This document shows, piece after piece, positions 15,761-18,772 of a stretch of 18,772 nt of DNA. The DNA is taken from the NCBI GenBank assembly GCA_014825775.1, contig MVAQ01000324.1:1-18772 (forward strand). The letters run 5' to 3'. The notes under the pieces were generated by a model. It worked only from the letters and a program-made list of their open reading frames with translations. It ran no database searches and had not been told where the DNA came from. Numbering within the stretch: position 1 is the stretch's first letter; each line of letters opens with the position of its first letter. Origin of the DNA: Krasilnikovozyma curviuscula (Eukaryota > Basidiomycota > Tremellomycetes > Cystofilobasidiales > Mrakiaceae). The position numbers and the translations under genes were made by a program.

Positions 15761-18032
15761 CGCTCAACCGTCCCTGCAAAAGATGACTTCACCAGAAGAA
15801 GCTGCAGCTCGCGAAGCTCAACCAGATGAAATTCTTACCGGATCCAAAAGACCTCACAGTCCGTCTGCACCAGCAGAGTTTATCCAACCTTCTGACGAGG
15901 AACAAGCATTAGCGGCAGGAGGTGAGGCGTCAAGCAGCTCAGCTACAGCCTTACCCACCCAAGAGTCCAAAAAGCAGAAACACGACAGCAACAAGAAGAA
16001 AGAGAAGAAGCCATATGGAACCTACCAAGGGAAGAAGGCCAGTAGGCACGAACAGCCTTGGGGTAAAAGGGAGAATGCGCCAGCCGGAGGAGTCAAGGTG
16101 GATCGACTACCAAAGAAGAAGACGGCCGTCATGATTGGATTCTGTGGAACTGGATATCATGGTAAGCTATTCTTTGCTTCTATAATTTTACTGGGGGTCA
16201 CTTAGGTTGAGCTCTCAACCTCGTATGATTGTTTGACAGGGATGCAATAGTAAGTTGTCTCCCAAAGGAATCTTTGAGACACTGCTCATTTTCATTTTCT
16301 TTGTGCTATACAGCCAAGCAGATGCCAGCATGGGAAAGACTATTGAGAGCACCTTGTTTGAAGCTTTCGTCAAAGCAGGAGCTGTTAGCTCCGATAATGC
16401 TGATGATCCTCACAAGGTATGTATTCTTTCGGTTTCTTCTAATGCAAACGCTCACTTTGAAACATGTCTATGTAGGTTGGTCTTGGTAGAGCTGCCAGAA
16501 CAGACAAAGGCGTTCACGCAGCCGGCAATGTCGTTTCACTCAAGATGATCACTGCCATTCCTGGTATCGAAGACGTCGTTCAGCATATCAACACTTTCCT
16601 TCCTGAGGAAATTAGAGTATGGGGATTAGTCAGATCCATGAACAGCTTCAATGCTCGATTGTGAGTTTGCTATCAGTTTTATTGATCGATCAAGACTGAA
16701 GGCGCTGATGGTTTTTCATGAACAGAATGTGTGATTCAAGAATCTATGAATACCTCTTACCGTCTCACGTTCTCTTACCTCCTCGACCAGAAACACCTAT
16801 GGCAAAGATGCTGAAATCTCAGTTCCCGGACGCACTTCAGAATTCGTTCTGGACCACGGTCACTCCTGAAACATCATATCAAGAAGTCAACATCAAAAGG
16901 AAAGCATGGAGAATAGATCAACCTACCTTACAAGCTATGAGAGATGCTATCAAGAACTTTGAGGGCACGCAGTATGTCCCACTGCTCCGAATTGGGCTGC
17001 ATCTCTGTAGACTAACGACGATCTTCTCCTGCAGCAACTTCCACAACTTCACTGTTGGTATCGACTTCAATAATAGGGCAGCAAAGAGGTTTATGAAATC
17101 CTTAGAGGTAAGAACGAGTTCCTGTCGTCAGACTTTGTGGTTCTGACTTAGGTCTTTCGTCACTCACAGATTCGAGACCCAGTCGTTTATGGTGAGACAG
17201 AATGGATTTCAGTGAAGTTCCACGGGCAGTCGTTCATGTTACATCAGATCGTGAGTCGTCTCGCCTACCATGTTACCTTGGATTTCGACCATGGCTCACA
17301 TTCTGTCGTTATGCAGAGAAAAATGATCTCGCTCGTGATTCTTGTCGCTCGCTCGGGAACACCTCCTTCTCTGATAGCTGAAATGTTCGGTATGAAAAAT
17401 TTACTAGACTTCTGCTCTGTAACATGCTGACTGCTGTTTCACCCCTGTGCAGGTCCCAAGCGAGTAAATATTCCAAAGGCACCAGCGCTCGGCCTCCTTC
17501 TTGAGCGTCCTATGTGAGTGACGGTTTGCCTCAAATACTTGTTGCTGTGCTCATAACTCAAATTGTTTAATTATTCCGCAGATTTGAAGGCTACAACACC
17601 AAAGTGGCTCAAGAAAACGCGAAACTTAATGCAGGTTCAGACGAGTCTGCCAGAAGGGATCCCATCGATTTTGATCTGTACAACGATACGATTGAGAAGT
17701 TTAAAGAGGAAAAAATTTACGTTGCCTTGAAGAAAGAGGAAGATGAAACCGCTGTGTGAGTGATCACCGTGTTCCCATCCCGCGAATATCTCTCTGACAC
17801 AACCTGTTGTTGTAGGTTTTCCGGTTGGACTGAGTCAATAGACTCATTGGATGGTCCTCAGTATGATTATCTCAACTCAAAGGGAGTTATCCCTCAATCA
17901 GCAGTGAAGGGAGAAGGAAGTAAGAAGGGAGAGGGAGGGAACGGAGGCTTTGCCGATGGCCCTAAAGCTGAAATTGATAGTGACGATGACCTTGACACGA
18001 ATGCTCTCAAAAGTGGAGAGTTAGAAGGCTAA
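15738..18032 (+). CDS. PUS1: tRNA pseudouridine synthase PUS1 (TruA family)
   Basis: Pus1 turns uridine into pseudouridine at several tRNA positions (including 27, 28, 34 and 36 in yeast) and in U2 snRNA and mRNA. Exons: 15738-16161, 16240-16249 (10 nt), 16314-16416, 16476-16660, 16726-16971, 17035-17107, 17170-17250, 17317-17389, 17453-17513, 17582-17755, 17816-18032. All phases agree, 548 residues. A disordered N terminus carries a bipartite-like nuclear signal ([15 protein letters not shown], residues 77-91). The catalytic domain begins [32 protein letters not shown] contains the catalytic aspartate D189. [22 protein letters not shown] and SFMLHQIRKM follow in the family order. The tail is acidic ([10 protein letters not shown]). 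A second in-frame ATG at 15783 (M16) could give a shorter form; the first 15 residues are only weakly like a mitochondrial presequence. Dual nuclear and mitochondrial forms are known for human PUS1. Confidence 0.93.
16240..16249 (+). other. 10-nt microexon of PUS1
   Basis: The ten bases GGATGCAATA are flanked by TTGACAG and GTAAGT. They supply the G, M, Q and most of Y of the family signature GYHGMQY. Skipping them would shift the frame, so they must be included for a functional enzyme. Confidence 0.85.
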
Positions 18033-18280
18033 TAGTGCGGAGTGAGATGCTATTTGCACCATTTGCGACACAATTTTGTACACAGAAGCTGATATGGGCA
18101 GAATGCAAGATAGTTGAGCTAAGACCACGAAAGCTATCTAGAGTATGGGTGGAATAAGGTTGGTGAGGGTATCAAATGTGAGGAAATGCAATCATGCCTA
18201 AAATACAACTTGAAGTCGTCACACACGGACATTAAAGAACACGGTCATTAGAGGAAGATCCAACCAAAATGTCTTTCCCA
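18033..18280. terminator. 3' spacer between convergent PUS1 and right-edge gene
   Basis: These 248 bases lie between two convergent stop codons and hold both 3' ends. I see no other gene and no clear polyadenylation consensus. Confidence 0.45.
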
Positions 18281-18772
18281 CTACGCTGCAAAACTGACAG
18301 TCATACGCTCTCTGATCAGTTTTGTCTCTTCCTCGAACACTCTCAGAGCTTCACTGAAGCCCTCCAGCTCGCTTTTCGTAACATCTCTACCGTCCTCAGC
18401 GGTCTGCCTTTCTTTCAGCGAATGGAATGATGTGATTTGCTCGACTGCCTTGTCCACCGCCTCGGACTCTGCAATCATGTTTGTGACTGCCACCTTCATC
18501 ACTCGAATCTTTCTACCCGCTTCTGTTGAAGACGACGTTGACATTTGAGAGGAGTCGGTGAGCGAAGTGAGAGTGGAGATGAGGGATGTGGTGATAGTTC
18601 TGAATGAATCAAGTTCTGGCAAGAGCGCTGATGTTGGATTGGTGAGGTGCTGTCTATTATGATCGAACTGAGTACGCTGAGGGGTGACCATGAGAGAGGG
18701 GACCTCAGTTTTAGATATTTCATTGTAGGAGTCCATGCTAGTCCGAGGTGTTGAATCTTCCTCCTCTACTTC
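18281..18772 (-). CDS. Uncharacterised coiled-coil protein, C-terminal part (runs off right edge)
   Basis: The frame is open from the right edge to a TAG at 18283-18281, with an ATG at 18736-18734 that may be internal, since the frame stays open beyond it (acidic EVEEEDSTPRTS). I do not recognise a family. The part seen is about 163 residues: a disordered polar start, a Ser/Thr-rich helix (LISTLTSLTDSSQM), then charged helices with heptad-like spacing (AGRKIRVMKVAVTNMIAESEA; ALRVFEEETKLIRERM), and it ends SFAA. This suggests a coiled-coil subunit of some assembly. It converges with PUS1. No intron is needed in the visible part. Confidence 0.6.
   Translation of the reverse strand, partial: EVEEEDSTPRTSMDSYNEISKTEVPSLMVTPQRTQFDHNRQHLTNPTSALLPELDSFRTITTSLISTLTSLTDSSQMSTSSSTEAGRKIRVMKVAVTNMIAESEAVDKAVEQITSFHSLKERQTAEDGRDVTKSELEGFSEALRVFEEETKLIRERMTVSFAA

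Noticed and set aside
1..18772. Secondary-metabolite cluster, CRISPR, tRNA genes or transposon
   Set aside because: Apart from the questin-oxidase-like gene there is no polyketide, peptide synthetase, P450 or transporter gene. No regular spaced repeats, no tRNA A/B boxes that fold, and no transposase or terminal repeats were seen by eye.

Overview
This looks like a nuclear chromosome window from a basidiomycete yeast or filamentous relative, most likely Tremellomycetes (Cryptococcus, Kwoniella or Tremella type). The reasons are the dense short introns of about 45-135 nt, GTRAGT-like donors, CTGAC/CTAAC branch points 15-25 nt before the AG, very short exons, and genes packed 100-800 bp apart on both strands. 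The placement is inference from gene structure and protein style; no search was run. I see no mobile element, CRISPR array, rRNA or tRNA.

Layout: (1) <1-1184, minus: 5' part of an unrecognised serine/proline-rich protein. (2) 1469-3484, minus: questin-oxidase-like (DUF4243/AflY family) protein, 7 exons. (3) 4006-4924, minus: small secreted double-psi beta-barrel (RlpA/barwin-like) protein with a histidine-rich stretch. (4) 5720-7783, plus: LAS1-type pre-rRNA endonuclease. (5) 7886 to about 12224, minus: large alpha/beta hydrolase of the hormone-sensitive-lipase type, at least 19 exons and at least 965 residues. (6) 12345-13240, minus: Ecm15/MTH1187 (UPF0045) protein, 129 residues in 7 exons. 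(7) 13707-15388, plus: second secreted double-psi beta-barrel protein, 9 exons, with a propeptide and Thr/Ser/Trp repeats. (8) 15738-18032, plus: PUS1 tRNA pseudouridine synthase, 11 exons. (9) 18281 to the right edge, minus: C-terminal part of an unrecognised coiled-coil protein.

There is no operon or gene cluster. LAS1 (rRNA processing) and PUS1 (tRNA modification) are RNA housekeeping genes. The two double-psi beta-barrel proteins are predicted secreted or wall proteins. The lipase-like gene is probably a lipid esterase. The questin-oxidase-like gene has no secondary-metabolism neighbours here.

The most notable property is splicing. I could join exons by reading frame and family motif, and several real exons are only 10, 10, 15, 17, 21, 23, 24, 24, 25 and 26 nt, plus one GC-AG intron. 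Two of the 10-nt exons sit in otherwise well-supported genes, one of them inside the PUS1 signature GYHGMQY. Most open reading frames longer than 60 codons in the window are shadows or run through introns. I found no evidence of a previously undescribed multi-gene system.
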